In this document: positions 8,502-16,103 of the stretch, one piece after another
Layout of the letters: each line of letters begins with the position of its first letter
Numbering within the stretch: position 1 is the first letter of the stretch
Source of the DNA: Candidatus Melainabacteria bacterium
Lineage (GTDB): Bacteria; Cyanobacteriota; Vampirovibrionia; 2-02-FULL-35-15
Direction of reading: 5' to 3'
Assembly: GCA_016201905.1 (NCBI GenBank)
Contig: JACQBQ010000017.1
Coordinates: 1-38,755, forward strand
Length of the DNA stretch: 38,755 nt
Made by a program: the position numbers and the translations under genes
Notes under the pieces: generated by a model
The model's input: only the letters and a program-made list of their open reading frames with translations
Databases searched by the model: none
What the model was told of the DNA's origin: nothing

Positions 8502-10049
8502 ATGGAAAAGTTAATTGAATTCTTTTTACATCACTCGCTAAGTACTATCCTTATTGTTCCGCTCTTTGCAGCAGTTATTATTGCTTTTTTGCCTAATAAA
8601 GAATCAGTGTGCGGAATCGTCTCTTTGATATTTTCTCTGGATATTTTGCTGGATGTATTAGTTGTTATCTTTTCAAAATTTGATCCAAATTTAACAGCCC
8701 TGCAGTACGTAGAAAATTATAGATGGTTTGGAGATACCATTAGGATAAAACTAGCTTGTGATGGATTAAGCATTTCAATGGTTTTGCTTATGGCAATTTC
8801 ATTACCGGTTACTATTATTGCCAGTCAGCCTATAGCAAAAAATAAACCAAAACTTTATTACTCCATGCTTATGATTCTTACTACAAGTGTGCTTGGTGTA
8901 TTTTTAGCTCAGGATTTGTTCTTATTCTTTTTATTTTGGGAATTAGAGCTTGCTCCAATGTACTTTTTAATTGCTATTTGGGGTGGTCCTAACAAAGACT
9001 ATGCAGCACTAAAGTTTTTGATTTATACATTTACTGCTGGTGTGTGTATGTTTGCGGCAGTACTGCTTCTGTTTTTTAGCTCGGGGGCAAATACATTTGA
9101 TATGGAAGTACTTACAAGGTATGGAAGTAACTTGCCTCATCATTTTCAGCTTATTTGTTTTCTTTTATTTTTTGTTTGTTTCATTATTAAGTTACCGTCG
9201 TTTCCATTTCATACCTGGCTTCCTGATGCACATGTAGAAGCACCTACACCAGTTTCAATGCTGCTTGCAGGAATACTTTTAAAGATGGGAGGATATGGTA
9301 TTTATCGCATATGTGTTGGATTTTTTCCACATGTTTTATCTGAGCTGGCTTTATGGATAGCAATCCTTGCTGCTGTAAATATTATTGGTGCAGCAGTAGC
9401 ATGTCTGGTTCAGGATGACATGAAGCGGATAATTGCTTATTCATCTGTTTCACATATGGGCTTTGTTTTGCTTGGAGTAGCATCTTTAACGCCTGCTGGA
9501 TTTAGTGGTGGAATATTTCAGATGTTTAGTCATGGGTTAATTAGCGCTGCACTCTTTATGCTAGTGGGCACTTTATATGAAAGAACTCACACAAGACAAA
9601 TCTCTGACTATGGTGGAATGACTAAATATATGCCTAAGTGTTTTTATTTATTTACTTTAGCGACCATGGCAAATCTTGCATTACCGGCACTTTCGGGTTT
9701 TGTGGGAGAGAGCTTAGTCTTTTATGGCGCATTTAGTTCAGAATTGTTTAAACAGTTCCCTACTAAGCTGTACTTTAACTTTGGACAAATTTGTGTTTTA
9801 TTCTCAGCACTGGGTGTAATTTTAACTGCAGGTTATATGCTCTGGCTTTTACAAAGAGTTTTTATGGGACCAGAAAATACAAAATGGTCAAAGCTAACTG
9901 ATTTGAGGACTTCAGAAATCGTTGTGCTTGGATCTCTGCTAGCACTTGTAGTTGTATGGGGTGTTTATCCTGTTTCACTTTCAAATCTTTATGAGCCAAG
10001 TTCAAGTGCGCTAGTTGAATTTGCAAAAAAAGCAACTAGTAGTTTATAA
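8502..10049 (+). CDS. nuoM: NADH-quinone oxidoreductase subunit M
   Basis: NuoM is the central antiporter-like subunit of the NDH-1 membrane arm. The 515-residue product is full length with about 14 membrane segments. It has FFLFWELELAPMYFLIAIWGG near residue 145 with the conserved Glu, FPFHTWLPDAHVEAPTPVSMLLAGILLKMGGYG near 233-265, DDMKRIIAYSSVSHMGFV and ALSGFVGE. AAGGAG lies five bases before the ATG. It follows nuoL after a vestigial copy of its own start. The usual nuoN neighbour is absent: the next genes are unrelated. Confidence 0.95.
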   Translation: MEKLIEFFLHHSLSTILIVPLFAAVIIAFLPNKESVCGIVSLIFSLDILLDVLVVIFSKFDPNLTALQYVENYRWFGDTIRIKLACDGLSISMVLLMAISLPVTIIASQPIAKNKPKLYYSMLMILTTSVLGVFLAQDLFLFFLFWELELAPMYFLIAIWGGPNKDYAALKFLIYTFTAGVCMFAAVLLLFFSSGANTFDMEVLTRYGSNLPHHFQLICFLLFFVCFIIKLPSFPFHTWLPDAHVEAPTPVSMLLAGILLKMGGYGIYRICVGFFPHVLSELALWIAILAAVNIIGAAVACLVQDDMKRIIAYSSVSHMGFVLLGVASLTPAGFSGGIFQMFSHGLISAALFMLVGTLYERTHTRQISDYGGMTKYMPKCFYLFTLATMANLALPALSGFVGESLVFYGAFSSELFKQFPTKLYFNFGQICVLFSALGVILTAGYMLWLLQRVFMGPENTKWSKLTDLRTSEIVVLGSLLALVVVWGVYPVSLSNLYEPSSSALVEFAKKATSSL

Positions 10050-10087
10050 TAAGTACAATACTTTCTACAATTTAAAACAAAGCAAGT

Positions 10088-10124
10088 CCGAGTGATTTTT
10101 ACACTTGTTGTAAAAAGCGCTCGG
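10088..10124 (+). promoter_or_regulatory. long hairpin before the 10149 gene
   Basis: The segment beginning CCGAGTGATTTTTACA pairs with TGTAAAAAGCGCTCGG across a 5-base loop, giving a 16-base stem with one mismatch and one G-T pair. It ends about 14 bases before the AGAGG of the next gene. A U-run does not follow, so it is more likely an mRNA processing or protective 5' structure, or a 3' end of the nuoM mRNA, than a classical terminator. Confidence 0.55.
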
Positions 10125-10148
10125 CTAATAAAAAATCAAGAGGTCTCT

Positions 10149-10736
10149 ATGTCATCAATGAGTTCAAAGCTTGTTTCAGTGGTGCAGTATACCAGTCAAT
10201 TACTTACTGGAACTAAAACTACAAAAGAAGTACTTGGATTAAACCCAACTGCAAGCTCACGTGAATTGAAAAGTGAATTGATTAATTTTTTCAGTGAAAG
10301 GCTTTTTAATGAAATCTATGGTTTAGATAAAAATGCAAATGAAAGCAATGCTTATCCTTCTATATTGTCTCAGGTAGCATATGTTATGAAAGAAAAATTT
10401 ATTCATCCACCTGCTGAGGCAATACAAAAATTAAAAATAGAAAAATATAGACTTGGGTTAAATCCGAATGCTAGTGATGCTGTTGTTTATGCTTTTGAAA
10501 TTAAAAGAGACTTAAAAGATATGTTAGAAACAATAATTGAAGATGTGCATGGAGTTAAAATACCACAAACTCTTTCTAATAAAGATGAGCTCTATGCATA
10601 TTTAAAAAAAGAGACAGCAATTGTTTTAAGAGAACGGCATAACAGGTTTAAATCCATGACTGATGATGAAATCTACAAAAGAAGAATTAATTCAGCTTTA
10701 AATATTACAATAAAATATATTCATGGAGCTGCATAG
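10149..10736 (+). CDS. hypothetical protein, first of two tandem paralogs
   Basis: The 195-residue soluble, charged, mostly helical product is not recognised. It has KEVLGLNPTASSRELKSEL near 28-46 and a second similar helix-start, YRLGLNPNASDAVVYAFEI, near 100-118, which suggests an internal duplication of a 'LGLNP(T/N)AS' unit somewhat like a J-domain-style start. It ends ALNITIKYIHG. The next gene shares the first unit (REVLNLPKDMNDAALKDF) and the end (LQHAITQIHG), so the two are divergent paralogs. I chose ATG 10149, preceded by AGAGG; a GTG at 10092 lies inside the upstream hairpin. No signal peptide or membrane segment is present. Confidence 0.7.
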   Translation: MSSMSSKLVSVVQYTSQLLTGTKTTKEVLGLNPTASSRELKSELINFFSERLFNEIYGLDKNANESNAYPSILSQVAYVMKEKFIHPPAEAIQKLKIEKYRLGLNPNASDAVVYAFEIKRDLKDMLETIIEDVHGVKIPQTLSNKDELYAYLKKETAIVLRERHNRFKSMTDDEIYKRRINSALNITIKYIHGAA

Positions 10737-10771
10737 TAACTTTAATTTAGTAAAGACCTCGATCAGTAGTC

Positions 10772-10777
10772 TATAAT
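10772..10777 (+). promoter_or_regulatory. -10 box upstream of the second paralog
   Basis: A TATAAT lies 23 bases before the ATG of the gene at 10801, with a good AAAGGAG between them. No clear -35 is seen. It suggests that the second paralog can be transcribed on its own. Confidence 0.35.
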
Positions 10778-10800
10778 AATTTGACTAAAGGAGAAAAATC

Positions 10801-11454
10801 ATGTCATCAATTAATGTAAATCCTACTGGTGGAGCCGACAATGCTTTACCCCAACCAGTACAAAAAGTTAAAAGACCAATTAGAGAAGTATTAAATCTTC
10901 CAAAAGATATGAATGATGCTGCTCTTAAAGATTTTGTGATTACCGTATTTCTTCAGGAGTCTGTAATAGATCTGTTTCACGATTTTGTTTTTGCAGAAAA
11001 TGGTGGAGTTGATGTACGACCAATGTTTGATGAAATTAATAGAAGAATCGAAGAGTTAATAAATAGTGATTATAAGTATGCATTAAAAACCATGGATAAA
11101 GATATTGAAAATGCAAAACAAAAATTAAAACTTCCATCTTATGTAAGTAAGGTAGAGGTTTACCTTGCTCAAGTAGCCATTGATATGAAAAGCGCCTTAA
11201 GTACTATTATTGGAGGAAGTTACAGAGGAGATTATAAAGTCCCAGAGGCAATTGAAAGTTATACCAGCTTTTGCGAGGAGATGAAAGAAGTGGTTTCTAC
11301 TGAATTAAGGAAAAGATTTTCAATAGGAGGTATTCATAAAGTACCTGAAAATGTTCTTGAATATTACTTCGATATTAAATTGCAGCATGCAATAACACAG
11401 ATTCATGGACATGACCCAGAATTTTTAAAAATAACTACCAAAACTATTTTGTAG
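10801..11454 (+). CDS. hypothetical protein, second of two tandem paralogs
   Basis: The 217-residue soluble, helical product is not recognised. After a polar N-terminus (1-25) it has REVLNLPKDMNDAALKDFVI, a central charged region, KQKLKLPSYVSKVEVYLAQV and the ending LQHAITQIHGHDPEFL. These segments align in order with KEVLGLNPTASSRELKSELI, the YRLGLNP unit and the NITIKYIHG end of the preceding protein, while the rest has diverged. AAAGGAG lies seven bases upstream of the ATG. It is convergent with gcvH. Membrane segments and secretion signals are absent, and no function is proposed. Confidence 0.72.
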   Translation: MSSINVNPTGGADNALPQPVQKVKRPIREVLNLPKDMNDAALKDFVITVFLQESVIDLFHDFVFAENGGVDVRPMFDEINRRIEELINSDYKYALKTMDKDIENAKQKLKLPSYVSKVEVYLAQVAIDMKSALSTIIGGSYRGDYKVPEAIESYTSFCEEMKEVVSTELRKRFSIGGIHKVPENVLEYYFDIKLQHAITQIHGHDPEFLKITTKTIL

Positions 11455-11480
11455 TGTTGAAGAATAGTCTAGTTATTGTT

Positions 11481-11876
11481 TTAATGTGCTTCAGCTAACA
11501 CAAATTTCGAATACTCATCTTTTGAAATTAAATCTTTGTTTTTATTTGGATCTTCTGTAAGTTCAATTTTTATCATCCAACCTTTTTCATAAGTATCTTT
11601 ATTAATGTATTCAGGGTGATCATTTAAGTCTTTATTTATTTCAATTATTTTTCCACTTACTGGAATGTATAGGTCTGATACAGATTTAACTGACTCTATA
11701 ACTCCAAACTTTTCACCAGATTTATAACTCTTTCCAACTTCAGGAAGTTCCACAAAAACGACGTCTCCAAGCTCTCCGCTTGCATAGGCAGTTATTCCAA
11801 TAACAGCTTGGTTACCAGATAAAATCTTTAAATATTCATGAGATTTGGAGTATTTTAATTCTTTTGGGAAATTCAT
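11481..11876 (-). CDS. gcvH: glycine cleavage system H protein
   Basis: GcvH carries the lipoyl group that shuttles the aminomethyl unit between the P, T and L proteins of glycine cleavage, and in some bacteria relays lipoate to other enzymes. The 131-residue product begins with the usual HEYLKI segment and has the lipoylation site ESVKSVSDLY with Lys64, then GWMIKIEL. The length is normal. P, T and L genes are not in the window, so it could serve lipoate relay or be encoded apart. No Shine-Dalgarno is seen; an AT-rich TTATAAAA directly precedes the ATG. Confidence 0.95.
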   Translation of the reverse strand: MNFPKELKYSKSHEYLKILSGNQAVIGITAYASGELGDVVFVELPEVGKSYKSGEKFGVIESVKSVSDLYIPVSGKIIEINKDLNDHPEYINKDTYEKGWMIKIELTEDPNKNKDLISKDEYSKFVLAEAH

Positions 11877-11885
11877 TTTTATAAT

Positions 11886-11904
11886 GCTTCAGACAAGCTG
11901 AAGC
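11886..11904 (-). promoter_or_regulatory. hairpin 10 bases before the gcvH start
   Basis: GCTTCAG and CTGAAGC form a perfect 7-base stem with a 5-base loop in the presumed 5' leader of gcvH. I looked for a glycine riboswitch and found a CCGAAGG nearby but not the rest of the consensus. Its role is unknown; it may simply be a small repeat. Confidence 0.35.
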
Positions 11905-12060
11905 TTCCTTCGGCGAATCCCTTTTACAGGATCGGATTTACCAAATAAATCGGATAAATCATTTAAATACTATAGCGTTTTGTTTTCCTTTTTAACTTAT
12001 TACCCTTTATATTTTAATCTAAAATCCGACTTTTTACTCATAAAAAACACAATCTTTATG

Positions 12061-12312
12061 TATAGTTTAGCTCTATGCTTTTAACCAAAGGATAATTATA
12101 ATTTGCCACTCTTTAATTAATGAAGTCGTGAAAGGTGAGTTTTTATAGGCTTTTGGGTAAGTATATAAAGACAGCTGATTTTTAAAATGTCTAAATCGGT
12201 TTGGAAATGTTGGATAGAGAACCAGAAAATAATTTTAATATCTTGTTTTTTAAAATTAAAATATCCTTGTAAAGCAGCTTAGTACTGCCTTATTAAGGAT
12301 ATTTATTTTTTT
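12061..12312 (+). ncRNA. candidate structured leader or small RNA
   Basis: The stretch has no frame, but contains ATTTTAAT pairing with ATTAAAAT (about 12231-12258) and then a longer hairpin that ends in a U-run. The two helices lie side by side and the second arm of the first abuts the start of the next, so alternative pairing is possible, as in attenuators. It could be an independent RNA of about 250 nt or the regulated leader of the 54-residue gene. I compared it by eye with 6S, SRP, tmRNA, RNase P and common riboswitch motifs and saw no match. Confidence 0.3.
12259..12312 (+). terminator. terminator or attenuator hairpin with U-run
   Basis: AAATATCCTT (12259-12268) pairs perfectly with AAGGATATTT (12295-12304). 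The loop holds an inner GCAG/CTGC stem, and ATTTTTTT follows. It lies 40 bases before the start of the 54-residue gene, so read-through would be needed to express that gene from an upstream promoter. Confidence 0.55.
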
Positions 12313-12351
12313 GGTGAGTATTCAATTTAATTAAAAAAATGGAGAAATGCT

Positions 12352-12516
12352 ATGGCTAAATATAACCAAGAAAACAGTTCAAAGAGAAGTAAAAATGAAA
12401 ACTGGGTGGATGATTTAATGGAAAGACAGGAACATGATTTGGAGGTAGAAGAAGAGATTTTGTCAACAGTACCAAAAAGGATAAAACATAAATATTTAGA
12501 TGAGGATGAAGGGTAG
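12352..12516 (+). CDS. small acidic hypothetical protein, 54 residues
   Basis: This short frame encodes 54 residues starting MAKYNQENSSKRSKNENW. It is very hydrophilic, with a run of acidic residues (LEVEEEIL) near the middle, a basic patch PKRIKHKY and an acidic end LDEDEG. GGAG lies eight bases upstream of the ATG. A strong terminator follows 43 bases after the stop and an attenuator-like hairpin precedes it, so it looks like an independent, tightly bounded gene. The family is not recognised. A small regulator or protein-binding adaptor is possible, but this is speculation. Confidence 0.65.
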   Translation: MAKYNQENSSKRSKNENWVDDLMERQEHDLEVEEEILSTVPKRIKHKYLDEDEG

Positions 12517-12558
12517 AAAAAAGTAAGAATATTAAGAAAAACAACATTTGCTTAGTAT

Positions 12559-12592
12559 AGAGACGCCTTTCATTGGCGTCTCTGTCTTTTTT
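12559..12592 (+). terminator. rho-independent terminator
   Basis: AGAGACGCC (12559-12567) pairs perfectly with GGCGTCTCT (12575-12583) over a 7-base loop, followed by GTC and six T. It closes the 54-residue gene. It also shows that the frame extending upstream of 12647 is not the coding start of the next gene. Confidence 0.9.
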
Positions 12593-12646
12593 AAGGAACT
12601 TCTTAGGTTTATAGCCTTCTTTTTTAACTGTATGTATTTATTAACA

Positions 12647-13558
12647 ATGAAAAAATTTAACTTAAATTTTCTTTTTATTTTTTTAATTTTGTTTATGATT
12701 TCTCTCTCAGGTGTAAATGCTAGTGCTAGGGATGTTTCTTCTGAAGAAGATTATTCTAATTCGGACTACAATGAAGTTTTTGATTATGAAAGTTCAAAGG
12801 CTAATGATGATTCTCAAAATGACAGGAGAAAACATTCTTATCACAGAAGGAGCCCTCTTGAGCTACAGGATTCTGCCTTTGCAAGTGATAAAGGTGTAAC
12901 ATTAAAAAATTTAGTGATGAGAGTATCTTTAATATTGCTTTTCTTGCTTGGAGTTTTAGCAGCTGTAAAAATGCTTTTATCAAGAGGCAGATTTGATCAA
13001 GTCGGCAGTATGTTTGATGAATTTGCTCAGAAGTTTACGGGTAATTTTTCTGGCTCTTTAAATCCTCAGGGGCTTAAACTAAAACAAACACTAATGTTAA
13101 CTCCAGGTCAGAGCATTTACCTTGTGGAAATTGAAGGGAAAAAGCTTTTATTGGGCGGTACTCATCAGGGCGGAGTACAGTTCCTAGCTGATTTAACTCA
13201 GAAAAATTTACAAATAGATAGCATGTCAATTAGAAAAAGTGAAGAAGTTCAAAAAGAGCTAATGCCTTTTCAGGCTATTAAAGATTCCAGGAATTTAAAT
13301 AGTCAGTTTAAGCATGCAGGCATGTTCTCTCAGGAGCAAGCAGCTTCTCCTTTTTTTGCTTCAACAATGCTCAGTCAAAGCGAGCTTGAAGAAAATAGCA
13401 ATGAAAGTAAAGAGTTACTTGAAAGTGTACAAAGTGAAAGTCTTAAGACAAATGGAAATGGAACTTTGCATCAAAAGCAACCTTTAAAGAGAAGAACAAG
13501 CTTCAGGCAGTCATTATTGAGTGAAGCTAAAAATGGAAGTCTTCTTCGTGCTAAATAG
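12647..13558 (+). CDS. FliO-like membrane protein
   Basis: From ATG 12647 the product has 303 residues. It has a signal peptide (MKKFNLNFLFIFLILFMISL, predicted cleavage near NASA), a Ser/Asp/Glu-rich periplasmic linker (27-80), one membrane segment (SLILLFLLGVLAAVKMLL, about 90-107) and then QTLMLTPGQSIYLVEIEG and KKLLLGGTHQGGVQFLADL (about 145-183), which match the cytoplasmic domain of FliO. FliO helps assemble the FliP/Q/R export gate of flagellar type III secretion. A long polar tail of 110 residues follows, longer than usual. No flagellar gene is nearby. It could be a genuine FliO or a relative with another role. It overlaps the end of holB by 8 bases. Confidence 0.7.
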   Translation: MKKFNLNFLFIFLILFMISLSGVNASARDVSSEEDYSNSDYNEVFDYESSKANDDSQNDRRKHSYHRRSPLELQDSAFASDKGVTLKNLVMRVSLILLFLLGVLAAVKMLLSRGRFDQVGSMFDEFAQKFTGNFSGSLNPQGLKLKQTLMLTPGQSIYLVEIEGKKLLLGGTHQGGVQFLADLTQKNLQIDSMSIRKSEEVQKELMPFQAIKDSRNLNSQFKHAGMFSQEQAASPFFASTMLSQSELEENSNESKELLESVQSESLKTNGNGTLHQKQPLKRRTSFRQSLLSEAKNGSLLRAK

Positions 13559-14393
13559 CATGACAAAGATTTAGAAACAAATCTTCTATAACAATTTTAG
13601 GTTGCATAAATGATTTATGTTTTAAATAAGCAGAAGTTAAATTTTTGTATAAAGTGCAGTATCTTTTATAGTCATTAGCTTTATTGAAGTTGTAGTTTGT
13701 TGTGGCTAAACCAATCAGATAATCTTTTAGATTTGTCTCACTTTCTTCTAACCATTCTTGAGTTTTTTTTGCTTTTTCCAATGCAGTTTTTATATCATTT
13801 GAAAAACAATTTGTCAGATTGCTGTCAATAGTTTGAGCAGTACTTTTATTTATTATTTCTAGGATTGAATCATATTTTTTGTTTATATAGATCGTTTGTG
13901 ATCTACTTAAGATTGTGGGTAAAATGTCATTTCTTGTAGTATTTGCAAAAACAAATGTAGTTCTTTCAGGAGTTTCTTCAACTGTTTTTAACAGGAGGTT
14001 ACAGCTTTCAGGTGGCAGTGAATAAAGATTTGAGTTTTGGAAAAATACAACTCTGAAATATTCAGATGTAATTTGTAGATTATTTAGAAGCTCTCTTACA
14101 GTGTCTATTTTGATTTGATCTTTTTTACTTTTTAAGTCTGGATTAATGGTTATAAGAGCCTGTGGATGTTCGTTTTTTTCTAGCCATTTGCAATTAATGC
14201 AAGTTTCACAAGGAGTACTATTCAGGTTGTTTTTACAATTTAGAATTTTAGCTAGATTTGTTGCAATTGATAAAATAGCATTACTTTCTTTTCCGATAAA
14301 GATATAAGAATTGGCCAGCTTGTCTTTAAGAACTGCATTTGTTAAGAATCTTATTGCTTCTGGATAACTTTCTGTGAGGTTTTTTGAGAACAT
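13551..14393 (-). CDS. holB: DNA polymerase III delta-prime subunit
   Basis: Delta-prime is the stator of the clamp loader that puts the beta clamp on DNA. From ATG 14391-14393 the product has 280 residues with a degenerate ATP loop (FIGKESNAILSIA), the zinc module C...CETCINC, a DEAD-box-like region, the helix SCNLLLKTVEETPERTTFVFA and the LSRSQ segment in place of the SRC motif. This is typical of delta-prime. The frame stays open 165 bases further upstream only because it runs through a repeat (14438-14551); the encoded IPAFAGMT is repeat sequence. A perfect TATAAT lies six bases before the chosen ATG, so the mRNA may be leaderless. Confidence 0.85.
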   Translation of the reverse strand: MFSKNLTESYPEAIRFLTNAVLKDKLANSYIFIGKESNAILSIATNLAKILNCKNNLNSTPCETCINCKWLEKNEHPQALITINPDLKSKKDQIKIDTVRELLNNLQITSEYFRVVFFQNSNLYSLPPESCNLLLKTVEETPERTTFVFANTTRNDILPTILSRSQTIYINKKYDSILEIINKSTAQTIDSNLTNCFSNDIKTALEKAKKTQEWLEESETNLKDYLIGLATTNYNFNKANDYKRYCTLYKNLTSAYLKHKSFMQPKIVIEDLFLNLCHAI

Positions 14394-14399
14394 ATGATT

Positions 14400-14405
14400 A
14401 TTATA
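14400..14405 (-). promoter_or_regulatory. -10 box six bases before the holB start
   Basis: A perfect TATAAT on the minus strand ends six bases before the ATG of holB, which would place the transcription start at or next to the A of the start codon. No Shine-Dalgarno is visible. This supports both the short start choice and leaderless translation. Confidence 0.5.
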
Positions 14406-14437
14406 AAGTGGTATGGCAAGGAACATGTTAACTTTTC

Positions 14438-14551
14438 TTGTCATTCCCGCGAAAGCGGGAATCCAGAAAATTGTCGCAAGCCTAACTATACTGGATTTCC
14501 TCGCCTCGTCTCCGACAAGGCGGAGCGGGCAGGTCAAGCCTGGAATGACAA
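14438..14551. repeat. palindromic repeat, family B
   Basis: The element is bounded by TTGTCATTCC and GGAATGACAA and contains the tight hairpin CCCGCGAAAGCGGG and an inner CTGGATTTCC/GGAATCCAG pairing. It is of the widespread GTCATTCCCGCGAAAGCGGGAATC type, GC-rich against an AT-rich background. It lies between the divergent holB and the SpoIIE-like gene, so it separates or carries their promoters, and it adds a false N-terminal extension to the holB frame. Confidence 0.85.
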
Positions 14552-14639
14552 TGGGCAAAAGACATTTACTTGTCTTTAGTTAACCTGTTCTATTTGGTGT
14601 AACATTTTTAATTGTTGGAAGTCTTTATGATTAAATCTT

Positions 14640-15899
14640 ATGCCTGTTGATCTGGAAAAATCTAATAATTCTAAAGTGCTAGTAGAAATAGTTTCTTTTA
14701 TACGTGAGTTAGATAAACTGTCTTTGAAAAAAGAAATAGGAAGTTTGTTACTTAATGAAATAAGTTTATTATTAAGCCCAAGATTTTCTTCTTTTGTTGA
14801 AAAGGAAAATGATGTTTTGAAGGTCATTTGCCAGACTGGTGAAAGTGATTCTGTTAAAAATGCATTTAGTAATAAAATGTGTCTTGAAATATTTGATTGG
14901 GTAATGAACCAAAAACAGCTAACATCTTTAAAACTTTCAGAAAAAGGGCAATTTGTTTTTATTCCAATTTTGGATCAAATTAAAAGCCAGAACATAGAAC
15001 ATGGAATATTAGTGATTTATATAGGAGACTCTGGATTTGAATTTAGTAAAGAGCTGAATACTACTGTCAATATCATGTGTAAGTTGGCAGTTTTGTCATT
15101 AACTAAGTCATTGAGGATTAGTGACTCGGAAAAGTATATTAGACTCCAAGAGCAAATCAAGTCAGAATTAACACTAACAGCAAAACTTCAAAAAGCAGTA
15201 TCTGGAAGTGAAATAAATAAAAAAATGTTGATTAGTGTTTTAGAAGATGAAGGTACTGGCTTTAATGGAAACGTTTGGTGGATAAATGAATTGAGCGCAG
15301 ACATAAGCCTGGTGTTAATGGCTGAAGTATTATGCAAAGGCTCTCCATCAGCCATGTTGAGTGGTTATCTTTTAGGTGAAATGAATAGCCTGAAATCAAG
15401 AGCAGAAATCTCATTAAAACCACAGGAAGTTTTAAAATATTTAAATCAGCAGTTAAACCCGATTTTTAAAAGTACAGGAATTACTGTTAATGCATGGTAT
15501 GGAGTATTTAATGCTGGAGCAAAAAAAATAAGATTTGCAAATGCAAATCATCCTGATCCATATATCGTTGGGCCTGAACAACAAGTATCAAATTTAATTT
15601 TAAGCATAAGTGAAAAAGGTAAACCGCTTGGAATAAATCTGGATTCAATATTTACTGAATCATGCTCTGATATTTCAAGTGGATCAAAACTAATTATCTG
15701 TACGAGGGAGCTTTTAGAGCAAGCAGCAAAAATTGGTGATAGGTACGATCCTACTTGGTTTCCTCAGGTTCTAGAAACTATTGGTACTTTATCATTGTCT
15801 GAAATGAGAAATAGTTTAGAAAGCATATTATCAGAAAATGCAGGTGGAACAGCAAAAGCCGCTCCTCGTCTAGCTTTGTTACTAGAGATTCCTTCTTAA
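14640..15899 (+). CDS. GAF plus degenerate SpoIIE-type (PP2C) phosphatase protein
   Basis: The 419-residue product has a GAF-like N-terminal half (about 15-165) and a C-terminal SpoIIE/RsbU-type PP2C fold (about 190-415), recognisable from PSAMLSGYLLGEM, PQEVLKYLNQQL, FNAGAKKIRFANANHPDPYIV, KGKPLGI and SSGSKLIICTRELLEQA. The metal-binding positions of active enzymes are changed: the first GD is GN (about residue 209), the 'DVSGKG' Asp is Glu (AEVLCKG), and 'YTDGL' is CTREL. It is therefore probably a pseudo-phosphatase that senses or binds rather than hydrolyses. The normal role of the family is partner-switching control of anti-sigma antagonists. A PAS histidine kinase follows after 204 bases. 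Confidence 0.75.
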   Translation: MPVDLEKSNNSKVLVEIVSFIRELDKLSLKKEIGSLLLNEISLLLSPRFSSFVEKENDVLKVICQTGESDSVKNAFSNKMCLEIFDWVMNQKQLTSLKLSEKGQFVFIPILDQIKSQNIEHGILVIYIGDSGFEFSKELNTTVNIMCKLAVLSLTKSLRISDSEKYIRLQEQIKSELTLTAKLQKAVSGSEINKKMLISVLEDEGTGFNGNVWWINELSADISLVLMAEVLCKGSPSAMLSGYLLGEMNSLKSRAEISLKPQEVLKYLNQQLNPIFKSTGITVNAWYGVFNAGAKKIRFANANHPDPYIVGPEQQVSNLILSISEKGKPLGINLDSIFTESCSDISSGSKLIICTRELLEQAAKIGDRYDPTWFPQVLETIGTLSLSEMRNSLESILSENAGGTAKAAPRLALLLEIPS

Positions 15900-16103
15900 T
15901 GAAATCTTAGTAGTGCCATTTCAAACTCAAGTAGAAGTACTACAGCAAAAGGATGATAAGGCTGTAAAGGTGAATTTTTCTTTAAACCAACTTATTCTTT
16001 TGAGTTGTTTAGTAGATTTTGAGGTACATAAAAGATAATCAGTGAGTGGTTTTAACGTAACTTAAAAGTATGGCTCTAGAATAGAAATAGTAAAAATAAA
16101 AAT

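Larger units (their letters stand above)
11877..12351. other. 475-base non-coding stretch
   Basis: No credible protein frame is seen between gcvH and the 54-residue gene. It holds the gcvH-proximal hairpin (11886-11904), an AT-rich promoter-like zone with TATAGT at 12061-12066, and a structured region ending in a terminator-like hairpin at 12259-12312. Confidence 0.6.

Noticed and set aside
10092-10148. GTG start for the first paralog
   Set aside because: It lies within the long hairpin, and ATG 10149 has AGAGG ahead of it.
11877-11960. Possible glycine riboswitch upstream of gcvH
   Set aside because: A CCGAAGG-like stretch and a hairpin are present, but the conserved core segments of the aptamer are not, and the region is too short for a tandem aptamer.
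12548-12646. N-terminal extension of the FliO-like frame
   Set aside because: It runs through the terminator hairpin at 12559-12592, and the signal peptide begins at ATG 12647.
15913-16038. 41-codon GTG frame between the SpoIIE-like gene and the kinase
   Set aside because: It has no ribosome binding site and no recognisable family. It is kept only as a remark in the kinase entry.
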